From assembly GCF_027497495.1 (NCBI RefSeq), contig NZ_CP114205.1, positions 3,782,001 to 3,846,000 of the forward strand: a DNA stretch of 64,000 bases, given 5' to 3'. The stretch's first letter is position 1; every line of letters begins with the position of its first letter. This stretch comes from Streptomyces tubercidicus. GTDB taxonomy: Bacteria; Actinomycetota; Actinomycetes; Streptomycetales; Streptomycetaceae. The notes under the pieces were generated by a model. That model saw only the letters and a list, made by a program, of their open reading frames with translations. It made no database searches and was not told the origin of the DNA. Positions 1 through 7,831 of this stretch are shown piece by piece. Made by a program: the position numbers and the translations under genes.

Positions 1-466
1 ACTGCCCCGCCACCGCCTCAGGTTGCGGCACCGGCACGCCCCGTGCGATGTCGGTCAGATAGGAGAGCAGCGCGCCCTTGTGCTCCCCGGCGGCCCGGCT
101 GACCCCGTCCGAGGTCGCGCCCAGCTCGCCGAACGCGTTGATGAAGGCGCACCCGCGGAATCCGGGCCCCGAAAACCAGCCATACAGCCAGTCGAAGACC
201 GCGAGCGGCCGGGCCGCGGGACCGTCGGCGGGCACGTCCGCCTGCGCGTCGACGTACTCGGCGAGCGCGGCGCGCCAGCGGGTGTCGCGGCGGCGCAGAT
301 ACGCCTCGACGAGGTCCTGCTTGGCCGGAAAGCACTGGTAGAGGCGCTTGAGCGACACCCCGGCGGCGGTGCGGAGTTCATCCATCCCGACGGACTGGAT
401 CCCGCGGTCGTAGAACAGCTTCTCCGCCGCGTCGAGTATCCGCGTACGGGCTTCATCGAGGTCCAT
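1..466 (-). CDS. TetR-family transcriptional repressor (partial, C-terminus off the window)
   Basis: The reading frame starts at an ATG whose complement is at 464-466 and runs off the left edge, so only about 155 residues are visible. The N-terminus begins MDLDEARTRILDAAEKLF and continues through a typical TetR helix-turn-helix (GVSLKRLYQCFPAKQDLVE), which binds operator DNA. The remainder is the ligand-binding helical domain, including the motif GPGFRGCAFINAF common in this family. It is divergent from the DUF1348 gene at 614, and two palindromes in the 147-bp gap are probable operators, which suggests autoregulation and control of the neighbour. The ligand cannot be read from the sequence. 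Confidence 0.9.
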   Translation of the reverse strand, partial: MDLDEARTRILDAAEKLFYDRGIQSVGMDELRTAAGVSLKRLYQCFPAKQDLVEAYLRRRDTRWRAALAEYVDAQADVPADGPAARPLAVFDWLYGWFSGPGFRGCAFINAFGELGATSDGVSRAAGEHKGALLSYLTDIARGVPVPQPEAVAGQ

Positions 467-527
467 GGCACTTCCGGGGCTCGCGGGTTTGCGGACTTGT
501 GGGCTAGCGGGCTAGCGGGCTTTCCAG

Positions 528-543
528 GAGAACGGTCGTTCTC
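528..543. promoter_or_regulatory. TetR operator, copy 1
   Basis: GAGAACG-GT-CGTTCTC is a perfect 7-bp-arm palindrome with a 2-bp centre, between the divergent TetR and DUF1348 genes. It is the inverted twin of the copy at 562-577. Confidence 0.75.
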
Positions 544-561
544 TACACTAGCCGACCAGAG

Positions 562-577
562 GAGAACGACCGTTCTC
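562..577. promoter_or_regulatory. TetR operator, copy 2
   Basis: GAGAACG-AC-CGTTCTC has the same arms as copy 1 with the reverse-complement centre, 34 bp away (about three helical turns). A further half-site CGTTCTC lies at about 583-589. The spacing suits two repressor dimers on the same DNA face. Confidence 0.75.
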
Positions 578-613
578 CCGCCCGTTCTCCCCTCATGAGC
601 AAGGGAATCCACC

Positions 614-1075
614 ATGGCGCCACCACGGCCACCCCTCCCCCCGTTCGACGAGCCGAGCGCCCTGCAGAAGGTGCAGGCGGCCGAGGACGCCTGGAACACC
701 CGCGATCCGGAGCGGATCGCCCTCGCCTACACCGAGGACTCGGTCTGGCGGAACCGCGACACCTTCCTCACCGGCCGCGCCGAGATCGTCGCCTTCCTGC
801 GCCAGAAGTGGGCCCGGGAGCTGAACTACGCCCTCCGCAAGGAACTCTGGTCGTACAGCGGCAACCGCATCGCGGTGCGCTTCCAGTACGAGTCCCATGA
901 CACGGCCGGCCAGTGGTGGCGCAGCTACGGCAACGAGCTGTGGGAGTTCGACGAGGACGGGCTGATGCGGCGCCGGGAGGCCGGTATCCACGATGTCGCG
1001 ATCACGGAGGCGGACCGGCGGATCTTCGGCCCGCGCCCGGAGGAGGAACGGGGCCGCCCCCTCCCGTTCCGGTGA
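614..1075 (+). CDS. DUF1348 / NTF2-like (SnoaL-fold) protein
   Basis: This 153-residue protein has the hallmarks of the DUF1348 branch of the NTF2-like fold: [20 protein letters not shown] near residue 28, then [18 protein letters not shown], a central RFQYESHD and a C-terminal [10 protein letters not shown]. These small alpha-plus-beta cone proteins usually bind a hydrophobic ligand; no reaction is established for the family. The ATG at 614 follows AAGGGA at a suitable distance. The gene faces away from the TetR gene across two operator palindromes, so it is probably the repressor's target and may act on its effector. A terminator follows at 1161. Confidence 0.85.
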   Translation: MAPPRPPLPPFDEPSALQKVQAAEDAWNTRDPERIALAYTEDSVWRNRDTFLTGRAEIVAFLRQKWARELNYALRKELWSYSGNRIAVRFQYESHDTAGQWWRSYGNELWEFDEDGLMRRREAGIHDVAITEADRRIFGPRPEEERGRPLPFR

Positions 1076-1160
1076 TCAGCGGACGCCGGCACCTCCCCTC
1101 CCCTAAGAAGGCGGATGTTTCGCTGCGCCTCGGCAGGGGAACTAAGAATCCGACCGAACC

Positions 1161-1207
1161 AATGGGCTGCCCATCCCTCCTCGGGGATGCGCGGCCCATC
1201 GCTTTTT
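1161..1207 (+). terminator. Rho-independent terminator after the DUF1348 gene
   Basis: ATGGGC (1162-1167) pairs with GCCCAT (1194-1199), with an inner CATCCC/GGGATG stem, followed by GCTTTTTG. It separates the DUF1348 gene from the propeller gene at 1280. Confidence 0.7.
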
Positions 1208-1279
1208 GTGCGATGCGGGGTCGGTAGTTGTGGCGCCCCGGAGCGGGATCTCTGGACGGCCCCCACAGAAGGGGTCCAC

Positions 1280-2836
1280 ATGAGTACCCTTGTTCAATCG
1301 CCGTTGCAGGCCCTGCTGCAGACAACTTCTTCCGCCGGCCAGGTAATGCCGGCCGTCGAGGCGGGGGCGGTCAGCCGGACCGCGGCGCCACACACCTTCC
1401 TGGCCGTCACGACGATCCCGGTCGGCACCAACCCGGTCGGGCTGGCGTTCATCCCCAACGGCGACCTCTACGTCGCCAACTCCGGGTCGAGCAATGTGCA
1501 GACCATCGACACCGCCACGGACACCGTCATCGGCGCCGCGATCCCGACCGGCACCACGCCGGCCTGGCTGACCGTCGCTCCCAACGGCAACGCCTACGTC
1601 CCCAACAACATCTCCAACAACGTGACGGTGATCGACACCGCCACCAGCACCGTCCTCACCACGATCGCGCTCAGCGGCGGGCCCGCCGCGGCGGCGGTCA
1701 TCCCCAGCGGCAACGTCTACGTCAGCCGCTTCGCGGCGAACAGCGTGCAGGAGATCTCCACCGCCACCAACACCGTCATCGGCGCCGCGATCCCCACCGG
1801 CAGTGGCCCGGTCGGGATCGCGGTCGCCCCCAACGGCAAGGCGTATGTCGCCAACCGGAATGCGAACAGCGTGACGGTGATCAACACCGCCACCGCCGCC
1901 GTCATCACCACGATCCCCGGCTTCAACCAGCCGAACTTCGTGGCGATCGGCCCCAGCGGGGATGCCTACGTCGCCAACATCGGGTCGAACAACGTGACGG
2001 TGATCAACACCACCACGGACACCATCGCCACCACGATCCCCGTCGGCACCAACCCGTGGGGCGTCACGGTCGGCCCCGACGGCAACGCCTACACGGCCAA
2101 CCGCGGGTCGAACAACGTGTCGGTGATCGACACCACCACCAACACCACCATCGGCGCCCCGATCGCCGTCGGCAACCAGCCGATCGCCCTGGTGGTCGCG
2201 CCCAACAACAAGGTCTACGTCACCAACATCTCCGGTGCCAGTGTCAGCGTCATCCAGTTCGACCCGACGATCAGCAGCATCACCCCCAACTCAGGGCCCG
2301 TCACGGGCGGCACGGTGGTGACGATCACCGGCACCAACCTGACCGGGGCGAGCGTCGACATCGGCGGCAACCCCGCCACCGGCGTGACCGTCAACTCCAC
2401 CGGTACGCAGCTCACCGCGACCACTCCGCCCGGGGTGCCCGGCCCCGCGGACGTCACCGTCACCACCCCTGGCGGCAGCACCACTCTGGTGGGCGGCTTC
2501 ACCTACTTCATCCCCGTCCACGCCACCTCGCTGACCGCGACCCCGGCGCTGACGAAGCTGTTCCCGCCGCACGTGTACTTCCCGTTCCTGACGGCCACGC
2601 TGACCGACCAGGTCACCGGCCTTCCGGTGCCCAACCAGCCGATCCTGTTCAAGGCCGGCAGCAATGTCCTGGGCATCGCCAACACCGACGCCCAGGGCGT
2701 CGCCCGGGTGAACGAGACACTCACCCTGACGCTCATCCTCCTCAACCACGGCTACGAGGTCAGCTTCGCCGGCGCGGTCACTCCGACGGCCATCCTGTCC
2801 CCGTCCAGCGCGAGCGCACCGGTCGTCGAACCCTGA
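1280..2836 (+). CDS. Seven-bladed YVTN beta-propeller protein with IPT/TIG and Ig-like domains
   Basis: I chose the ATG at 1280, preceded by AGAAGGGG; the product is 518 residues. Residues about 39-326 hold seven near-identical repeats of about 42 residues with the pattern VGTNPxGxxxxPNGxxYVAN followed by NNVTVIDTxTxT, a classic YVTN/YncE propeller. Residues about 327-410 form an IPT/TIG domain (SSITPNSGPVTGGTVVTITG). The last 108 residues look like a bacterial Ig-like domain. Such proteins are normally cell-surface or secreted adhesion and binding modules. No convincing signal peptide is visible, only a Ser/Ala/Thr-rich 38-residue N-terminus, so the export route is unclear. The repeats are also conserved at the DNA level, which suggests recent blade amplification. 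Confidence 0.85.
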   Translation: MSTLVQSPLQALLQTTSSAGQVMPAVEAGAVSRTAAPHTFLAVTTIPVGTNPVGLAFIPNGDLYVANSGSSNVQTIDTATDTVIGAAIPTGTTPAWLTVAPNGNAYVPNNISNNVTVIDTATSTVLTTIALSGGPAAAAVIPSGNVYVSRFAANSVQEISTATNTVIGAAIPTGSGPVGIAVAPNGKAYVANRNANSVTVINTATAAVITTIPGFNQPNFVAIGPSGDAYVANIGSNNVTVINTTTDTIATTIPVGTNPWGVTVGPDGNAYTANRGSNNVSVIDTTTNTTIGAPIAVGNQPIALVVAPNNKVYVTNISGASVSVIQFDPTISSITPNSGPVTGGTVVTITGTNLTGASVDIGGNPATGVTVNSTGTQLTATTPPGVPGPADVTVTTPGGSTTLVGGFTYFIPVHATSLTATPALTKLFPPHVYFPFLTATLTDQVTGLPVPNQPILFKAGSNVLGIANTDAQGVARVNETLTLTLILLNHGYEVSFAGAVTPTAILSPSSASAPVVEP

Positions 2837-2906
2837 CCGGTGGCGGTTCCTCGGCTGGTGGCTTCGTCCGGTCACCAGTCGGCGGTCGGTGGGGCGTGCG
2901 GCAGGT

Positions 2907-2946
2907 ATGGGGGAGGGCTGGAGGAGGGCTGGGGGAGGGCTGGGGC
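2907..2946 (+). repeat. G-run repeat, possible G-quadruplex
   Basis: Three imperfect copies of GGAGGGCTGG give at least four runs of three or more G on the + strand. It lies in the convergent gap between the propeller gene and the MocR gene and may help end transcription. Confidence 0.5.
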
Positions 2947-3040
2947 CGGCCTGAAGCGGGCCTCGGTTTGATGCCCCGACGGGGCCCGGCCGTCCGGTCG
3001 CGGCGATCCGGGCGGGCCGAGGTGGTCCGGGCAGGACCCG

Positions 3041-3074
3041 GCGGCTCCGGGCGGCTCCGGGCGGCTCCGGGCGG
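3041..3074. repeat. 10-bp tandem repeat
   Basis: GCGGCTCCGG occurs three times in a row plus a partial fourth copy, just before the stop codon of the minus-strand MocR gene. Confidence 0.7.
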
Positions 3075-3079
3075 TCCCC

Positions 3080-4708
3080 TCACCCGCTGCGCAGCACCTC
3101 CCCGATAACGGCCACGCCCTGTGTGATCTCGTCCGGTGTACGGGCGGCGTAGCCGAGCACCAGACCTGGCGGGGAGGGGCGTTGGGCGTGCCAAGACAGG
3201 GGGTGGACCTTGACACCGTGGGTGAGGGCGGCCGCGGCCAGGTCCGTGTCGGAGCCCCGATAGCCCTCCGGGCCGAAGGTGACGGTCAGATGCAGACCCG
3301 CCGCGGCGCCATGCACACGGGCGCCCGGCAGATGGGCGCGGACCGCCGCGATCATGGCGTCCCGGCGACGGCGATGGCGGCGGCGCAACAGCCGCAGCAG
3401 GCGCTCCAGTTCGCCGGACTCCATCAGCCGGGCCAGGACCAGTTGGGGCAGCGCGGCATTGCCGAGATCGGCGAACCGTTTGGCGTCGGTCAGCGCCTCG
3501 CGGTACTTCGGCGGCGGCAGCAGCCAGCCCACCCGTAGGGCGGGGGCCAGCAGTTTGGAGACGCTGCCCGCGTAACAGACCTGCTCGGGGAGGAGCGACC
3601 GCAGGGCGCGGACCGGCGCGCGGTCGTAGCGGTGCTCGGCGTCGTAGTCGTCCTCGACGATCAGGCCGCCGTCGGCCGCCCACCGCATCAGCTCACGGCG
3701 CCGTGCGCCACCGAGCACCACCCCCGTCGGGAACTGGTGCGCCGGGGTGACCAGTACGGCCCGCGCACCGCTCGCCCGCAGCGCGTCGACGCGGATCCCG
3801 TCGTCGTCCACCGGGATCGGCGGCGTCGCCATCCGCCAGTACTGGAGATGCTGCCGTGCGCCCAGCGAACCGGGATCCTCCACCGCGATCTCCGGAACCC
3901 CGTCGCGGTGCAGCACATCGGCGATCAGACCGAGCGCCTGCGCGGTACCGGCGACGATCAGCACCTCGTCCGGATCCGCCCTGATCCCCCGGTTGCGGGC
4001 CAGCCAGTTGGCGACGGCCCGGCGCAGCGCGGGAGTGCCTCGCGGGTCGCCGTACCCGAAGCCGGCCGACGGGAGGTCCGTCAGCACCGCCCGTTCGGCG
4101 CGCAGCCAGGCCGCCCGGGGGAAGGCGGCCAGGTCCAGCAGACCGGGCGCCAGGTCAACCCGTGCGGGCGCAGTGCGCAGCTCGTCGAAGATCTCGGGGC
4201 CGGGGGGTGTGGCGAAGGGGGTGGGGGGATGGGGGGTGCGGGGTGGTTGGTGGTGGGGGTGGTGAGCGAGGGAATGGTGGTCGACGGGCGTCGTTCCCGT
4301 CGTCGTCGCAGCGGCCGTCACGGGAGCGGCGGTCACGGGAGCGGCGGTCACGGGAGCGGCCGTCAGGGGAGCGGCGACGACGATCGTGCCGCTTCTCCCC
4401 CGCCCGGCGAGCTGCCCGTCCTCCGTCAGCCGCCGATATGCCTCGGTGACCACACCCCGCGATACGTGCAGGTCAGCGGCGAGCGTACGGGTCGCGGGCA
4501 GTCTGCTCCCGACCGGAAGCCGACCATCCGCAACGGCCCGCCGCAACTCCTGGGCCAGCCAGTCCGCCCGACCACCCACGGGCGCGTCGCCCACGTTCAG
4601 CTGCAGGAAGTCGGAGCAACCGGGGGACGTGCCAGGGGGAGGGGAGACGGGGGGCGAGGGCGAGGGAGTTATGGACCGGTTGACCGGGCGCTCTTTGGAC
4701 CTGTGCAC
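3080..4708 (-). CDS. MocR/PdxR-type transcriptional regulator (GntR HTH fused to aminotransferase fold)
   Basis: The N-terminal GntR winged helix (DGRLPVGSRLPATRTLAADL, then SRGVVTEAYRRL) is followed by a linker and a type-I aminotransferase-like domain. Visible elements of the latter are the PLP-lysine region AGSVSKLLAPALRVGW, plus VEDDYDAEHRYDR and SAGFGYGDPRG. MocR proteins bind pyridoxal phosphate and regulate vitamin B6, amino-acid or effector genes, often divergently transcribed. The start is uncertain: I give GTG at 4708, but ATG at 4744 is also open and would overlap the start of the divergent methyltransferase. The linker is low-complexity because of a 15-bp DNA repeat (VTAAP repeated). 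Its probable target is the divergent methyltransferase. Confidence 0.85.
   Translation of the reverse strand: MHRSKERPVNRSITPSPSPPVSPPPGTSPGCSDFLQLNVGDAPVGGRADWLAQELRRAVADGRLPVGSRLPATRTLAADLHVSRGVVTEAYRRLTEDGQLAGRGRSGTIVVAAPLTAAPVTAAPVTAAPVTAAATTTGTTPVDHHSLAHHPHHQPPRTPHPPTPFATPPGPEIFDELRTAPARVDLAPGLLDLAAFPRAAWLRAERAVLTDLPSAGFGYGDPRGTPALRRAVANWLARNRGIRADPDEVLIVAGTAQALGLIADVLHRDGVPEIAVEDPGSLGARQHLQYWRMATPPIPVDDDGIRVDALRASGARAVLVTPAHQFPTGVVLGGARRRELMRWAADGGLIVEDDYDAEHRYDRAPVRALRSLLPEQVCYAGSVSKLLAPALRVGWLLPPPKYREALTDAKRFADLGNAALPQLVLARLMESGELERLLRLLRRRHRRRRDAMIAAVRAHLPGARVHGAAAGLHLTVTFGPEGYRGSDTDLAAAALTHGVKVHPLSWHAQRPSPPGLVLGYAARTPDEITQGVAVIGEVLRSG
4316..4376. repeat. 15-bp tandem repeat inside the MocR linker
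   Basis: About four copies of a unit resembling GTCACGGGAGCGGCG encode the repeated VTAAP motif in the linker between the HTH and aminotransferase domains. Copy-number change here would alter linker length in multiples of five residues without breaking the frame. Confidence 0.75.
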
Positions 4709-4736
4709 CGGGCCATTGTCCCGGCACGGTGGGGGC

Positions 4737-5558
4737 ATGAACACGAAATCGGCCTACGTGCACGGCTATTCACCGCAGGAGGCGCGTCGCCTCGGCGACC
4801 AGGCGGACACGCTCGCCGGGTTGCTGCATGCGGGTACGGCGTACGCCGCCGGCAGCCGGGTGCTGGAGGTCGGCTGCGGAGTGGGCGCGCAGACCGTGCA
4901 TCTGGCCAGGAGCAGTCCGGGGGCACGGATCGTCGCGATCGACCGGTCCGCGGAGTCGCTGGCGCAGGCCCAGGAGTATGTGACGGCGCGGGAACCCTGG
5001 GCCAGTGTGGAGTGGCATATCGCCGATCTCCACGATCTCCCGTTCGGCGTGGGGGAGTTCCACCATGTCTTTGCCTGCTTCGTGCTGGAACACCTCCCGG
5101 ACCCGGGCCGCGCACTGGCCGCGCTGCGCCGCGTCCTGCGGCCCGGCGGCACCCTCACCGTGATCGAGGGGGACCACGGTTCGGTGGTCCTCCACCCGGA
5201 CAGCATCCACGCCCACGAGGTGATCGGCCACCAGGTACGGCTGCAGGCCGCGGCCGGCGGAAATGCGCTGCTCGGACGGGCGTTGCAGCCGCTGCTCAGC
5301 GATGCCGGATTCGACCAGGTGATGGTCCGGCCGCGGACGGCGTACGCCGACGCGACCCGGCCCGCGCTGGTGGACGGCCTCACCCGGAAGACCTTTATCG
5401 CCATGGTCGAAGCGGTCCGCGACCAGGCACTGAGCACCGGCCTGACCACCGCCGCCGACTGGGACCGGGGAATAGCCGACCTACGACTGACGGCGGAGGA
5501 AGGCGGCACCTTCCACTACACCTTCTTCAAGGCCGTGGGCGTCAAACCGCTGGCGTAG
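4737..5558 (+). CDS. Class I SAM-dependent methyltransferase
   Basis: The 273-residue product (ATG at 4737) has the Rossmann motif I VLEVGCGVGAQTVHLA at about residue 41, the acidic motif IVAIDRSAESL, then FHHVFACFVLEHLPDPG and the post-motif LRRVLRPGGTLTVIEGDHG, typical of the UbiE/Methyltransf_11 group. It transfers a methyl group from SAM to an unidentified small molecule and is probably cytoplasmic. The leader is short and lies inside the region shared with the divergent MocR gene, so the two are likely co-regulated. A GC-rich hairpin at 5713 follows the gene. Confidence 0.85.
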   Translation: MNTKSAYVHGYSPQEARRLGDQADTLAGLLHAGTAYAAGSRVLEVGCGVGAQTVHLARSSPGARIVAIDRSAESLAQAQEYVTAREPWASVEWHIADLHDLPFGVGEFHHVFACFVLEHLPDPGRALAALRRVLRPGGTLTVIEGDHGSVVLHPDSIHAHEVIGHQVRLQAAAGGNALLGRALQPLLSDAGFDQVMVRPRTAYADATRPALVDGLTRKTFIAMVEAVRDQALSTGLTTAADWDRGIADLRLTAEEGGTFHYTFFKAVGVKPLA

Positions 5559-5712
5559 GGGGACGGAAACGGGCCCGGCTTGGGGCGGCGGACGGCCGGG
5601 GGCGGCGGGGCGGCCGGGGGCGGCGGGCGGCCGGGGGCGGCGGGCGGCCGGGGCAGGGGGCCGGGACGGGGCAGGGCAGGGGGCCGAAGCGCTTCCCCCG
5701 CCCCCTCCCCCT

Positions 5713-5731
5713 CCTCCCCCTTCGGGGGAGG
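5713..5731. terminator. GC-rich hairpin after the methyltransferase
   Basis: CCTCCCCC (5713-5720) pairs with GGGGGAGG (5724-5731) around a 3-nt TTC loop. There is no T-run, as is usual for Streptomyces terminators. Confidence 0.5.
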
Positions 5732-5760
5732 GGGCGGGGGGTGGGTTCGGGGGTGGGGGG

Positions 5761-5855
5761 AGGCACGACCCCGCGGCGGAGGCACGACCCCGTGGCAGAG
5801 GCACGACCCCGTGGCAGAGGCACGACCCCGTGGCAGAGGCACGACCCCGTGGCGG
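5761..5855. repeat. Five 19-bp direct repeats
   Basis: The unit AGGCACGACCCCGTGGCAG is repeated five times head to tail without spacers. The first and last copies diverge slightly. It lies 68 bp upstream of the TetR operator. Confidence 0.9.
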
Positions 5856-5922
5856 AAGGGAAGGTTCCGGAAGTTTCCTCAGCTGATTTCCCCAACTCCT
5901 TTTCACAGGAGGGGAATCGGAG

Positions 5923-5948
5923 TATCTTGGAATAACCGTTCCAAGATA
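5923..5948. promoter_or_regulatory. Perfect palindromic operator of the TetR-peroxiredoxin operon
   Basis: TATCTTGGAA-TAACCG-TTCCAAGATA has perfect 10-bp arms and a 6-bp spacer, about 60 bp before the TetR start. It is markedly AT-rich for this genome, as expected for an operator overlapping a promoter. Confidence 0.85.
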
Positions 5949-6008
5949 AGGAGCGGGACCGACCAACCCAGCATTCCCACTCGTGACAGCGAAGCGAGCA
6001 GCCCGGCC

Positions 6009-6626
6009 ATGCCCGACGTCAAGCACTTCAACCCCGAGCTCGTACTCGACGAAGCGATTCAGGTCTTCTGGCGCCAAGGTCTCCCTACAACCGGCATCCA
6101 GGCACTGGTGACCGCGACCGGAGTCAGCCGCTCCAGCCTCTATGCGACCTTCGGCAACAAGGACGGTCTCTACGCCGCGGCACTGGACCGCTATATAGCC
6201 CAGCACTCGACACCGGCCTTCGCTCAGCTGTCGCAGGCCACCGCGGGGCTGACCTCGATAGAGGAGTTCTTCGCCGGGCTGATCGAGGTGCGCTGTTCCG
6301 GCCCGGTCGCCGGCTGGGGCTGCATGGTCACCAACGCCTACGCCGGCCCGGAGTGCACCGACACCGGCATCCGCACACTGCTCGAAGACCACCACCACAT
6401 GCTCCAGTCAGCCATGCGCGCGGCCCTGACCAACGCCGCCGGCCTGGGGCAACTCCAGCCGTCCTGCGATCTCGACGCCGCCTCCGCTGTGCTGGCGACC
6501 CTCGCATACGGCGTCAATCTGCGCTCCCGTGCCGGTGCCGACGCCCAGGCGCTGACCGACACCGTGACCGCTGCCCTCGCGCCACTGCGCGCCCCTCTCA
6601 CCTCTCAGGAGCACTCACCGCAATGA
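6009..6626 (+). CDS. TetR-family regulator (AcrR-like) of a peroxiredoxin operon
   Basis: The 205-residue protein starts MPDVKHFNPELVLDEAIQVF and carries the TetR HTH TTGIQALVTATGVSRSSLYA followed by TFGNKDGLYAAALDRY. The C-terminal domain contains RCSGPVAGWGCMVTNAYAG, the region that in related TetR proteins holds a conserved Cys; a thiol-based signal is possible but is inference. No strong ribosome binding site precedes the ATG. Its stop overlaps the start of the downstream peroxiredoxin gene (ATGA), so the two are translationally coupled. A perfect palindrome at 5923-5948 is the likely operator, giving autoregulation of the two-gene operon. Confidence 0.9.
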   Translation: MPDVKHFNPELVLDEAIQVFWRQGLPTTGIQALVTATGVSRSSLYATFGNKDGLYAAALDRYIAQHSTPAFAQLSQATAGLTSIEEFFAGLIEVRCSGPVAGWGCMVTNAYAGPECTDTGIRTLLEDHHHMLQSAMRAALTNAAGLGQLQPSCDLDAASAVLATLAYGVNLRSRAGADAQALTDTVTAALAPLRAPLTSQEHSPQ

Positions 6627-7279
6627 CCCTTCAGGAAGAACTCACCCACCTCCTCCGCACCGGCTTTCCCGAACTCCCCGACGCCGAGCGTGAGGTGATG
6701 CAGCGGTCCGCCCGTGAGCTCGCCGAATCCGGCCTCACCACGCGCGCCCTGCAGACCGGAGACACGGCCCCCCGCTTCAGCCTCCCCACCGCGACAGGCG
6801 ACACCGTCACCCTGGACGCCCTGCTGTCCGCGGGCCCGGTCGTGCTCACCTTCTACCGCGGCGCCTGGTGCCCCTTCTGCCACCTCGCACTGCGCGCCCT
6901 CCAGGCACACCACACCGAAATCACCGCCCGCGGCGCCCAGTTGGTGGCCATATCGCCGCAGATCCCCGACGAGTCCCTCACCCTCACCGAAAAGCACTCG
7001 CTCGCCTTCGACGTACTCAGCGACGTCGGCTCGGACACCGCCAAGCAGTTCGGCATCAGCTTCGACCTGCCCGACGACCTGGCCGTCGTGTACGAGTCCT
7101 TCGGCTTCGACCTGCAGCGGGTCAACGGCGGACATGCCCGCACCCTGCCCGTCCCCGCCACCTACGTCATCGACCAGGAGGGCACCATCCGCTGGTCCTT
7201 CCTCGACACCGACTACACCGCCCGCGCCGAACCATCCGACATCCTCGCCGCCCTCGACGCCCTGCCTTCGGCACACTGA
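6623..7279 (+). CDS. Peroxiredoxin-like (AhpC/TSA) protein
   Basis: The 218-residue product has a thioredoxin-fold AhpC/TSA domain from about residue 45 (GDTAPRFSLPTATGD) with FYRGAWCPFCHLAL, where C83 and C86 form a CxxC pair. This places it in the peroxiredoxin-like family 2 rather than classical 2-Cys AhpC. It probably reduces peroxides or disulfides in the cytoplasm. The N-terminal 40-residue helical extension is usual for this subgroup. The ATG overlaps the TetR stop by 4 nt. Pairing with a dedicated TetR and a strong palindrome suggests induction by an oxidant or electrophile. Confidence 0.85.
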   Translation: MTLQEELTHLLRTGFPELPDAEREVMQRSARELAESGLTTRALQTGDTAPRFSLPTATGDTVTLDALLSAGPVVLTFYRGAWCPFCHLALRALQAHHTEITARGAQLVAISPQIPDESLTLTEKHSLAFDVLSDVGSDTAKQFGISFDLPDDLAVVYESFGFDLQRVNGGHARTLPVPATYVIDQEGTIRWSFLDTDYTARAEPSDILAALDALPSAH

Positions 7280-7568
7280 ATCCCCGTCCGCCACGGCGAC
7301 AACCTCCACCGGCCACCGGCCTCACCCCCGCGCGGGCCTCCGCACCGCACCACACCGCACCAACGGCAGGCCGGGCCGACCCGGGCCCGGCCTGCCCGCC
7401 CGGCGGAAATTCCGCACCGCATTCGGTGTGTTTGCGTTCCCGCACTGACGAGAAATTGACGGAGCCCTAATCGGTGTCCCAACTCGCCGCCATCCCCCCA
7501 TAGGCCGCCGCGCACCGGAGCGCTAAGGTCGGATTTCCAGGTACGTAAACGGGGGAGGGCAGCCGCCA

Positions 7569-7820
7569 ATGGCTCCGGACGAGGCCGTAATCGGCTGTAC
7601 GGGTGTGCTTCTGATCGGCACTCGTGGGGCTGCCGGTCCCGGTGAGGTCCTGGTGCGGATCAGGGGCGGCTCAGAGGCCTTTCTCGCCTGGTCCGCCGAG
7701 CCCCTTCCGGTAGGGGCGACCGTGCTCGTCATCGAGTCCCGTGGCAGTCGCCAGGTCGACGTCATGGAGTGGGCCGATCCGTTGGACGCGTTGACCGGCG
7801 AGGCCGGCGACGCAGGCTGA
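7569..7820 (+). CDS. NfeD-like OB-fold protein
   Basis: This 83-residue protein matches the soluble C-terminal OB domain of NfeD-type proteins: an early GCTGVLLIGTRGAAGPGEVLVRI strand pattern, split by AGPGEV, then a closing PVGATVLVIESRGSRQVDV. It has no membrane segment, unlike full-length NfeD. The start follows a strong GGGGGAGGG. It is 11 bp upstream of a flotillin gene; NfeD and flotillin are habitual partners in membrane microdomain assembly, which is the main support for the call. Confidence 0.7.
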   Translation: MAPDEAVIGCTGVLLIGTRGAAGPGEVLVRIRGGSEAFLAWSAEPLPVGATVLVIESRGSRQVDVMEWADPLDALTGEAGDAG

Positions 7821-7831
7821 GGAGATAAAGG

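Larger units (their letters stand above)
5559..6008. other. 450-bp repeat-rich intergenic region
   Basis: It holds, in order, a stretch of GGGGGCGGCGG-type repeats (about 5585-5660), a GC hairpin (5713-5731), five 19-bp tandem repeats (5761-5855) and a TetR operator (5923-5948). No gene is credible here; the open frames are artefacts of extreme GC. Confidence 0.7.

Noticed and set aside
5761-5855. CRISPR array
   Set aside because: The 19-bp units are directly adjacent with no spacers, and no cas gene is near.
3632-5935. A 767-codon + frame over the MocR gene
   Set aside because: The MocR and methyltransferase motifs lie in other frames, and this one is low-complexity.
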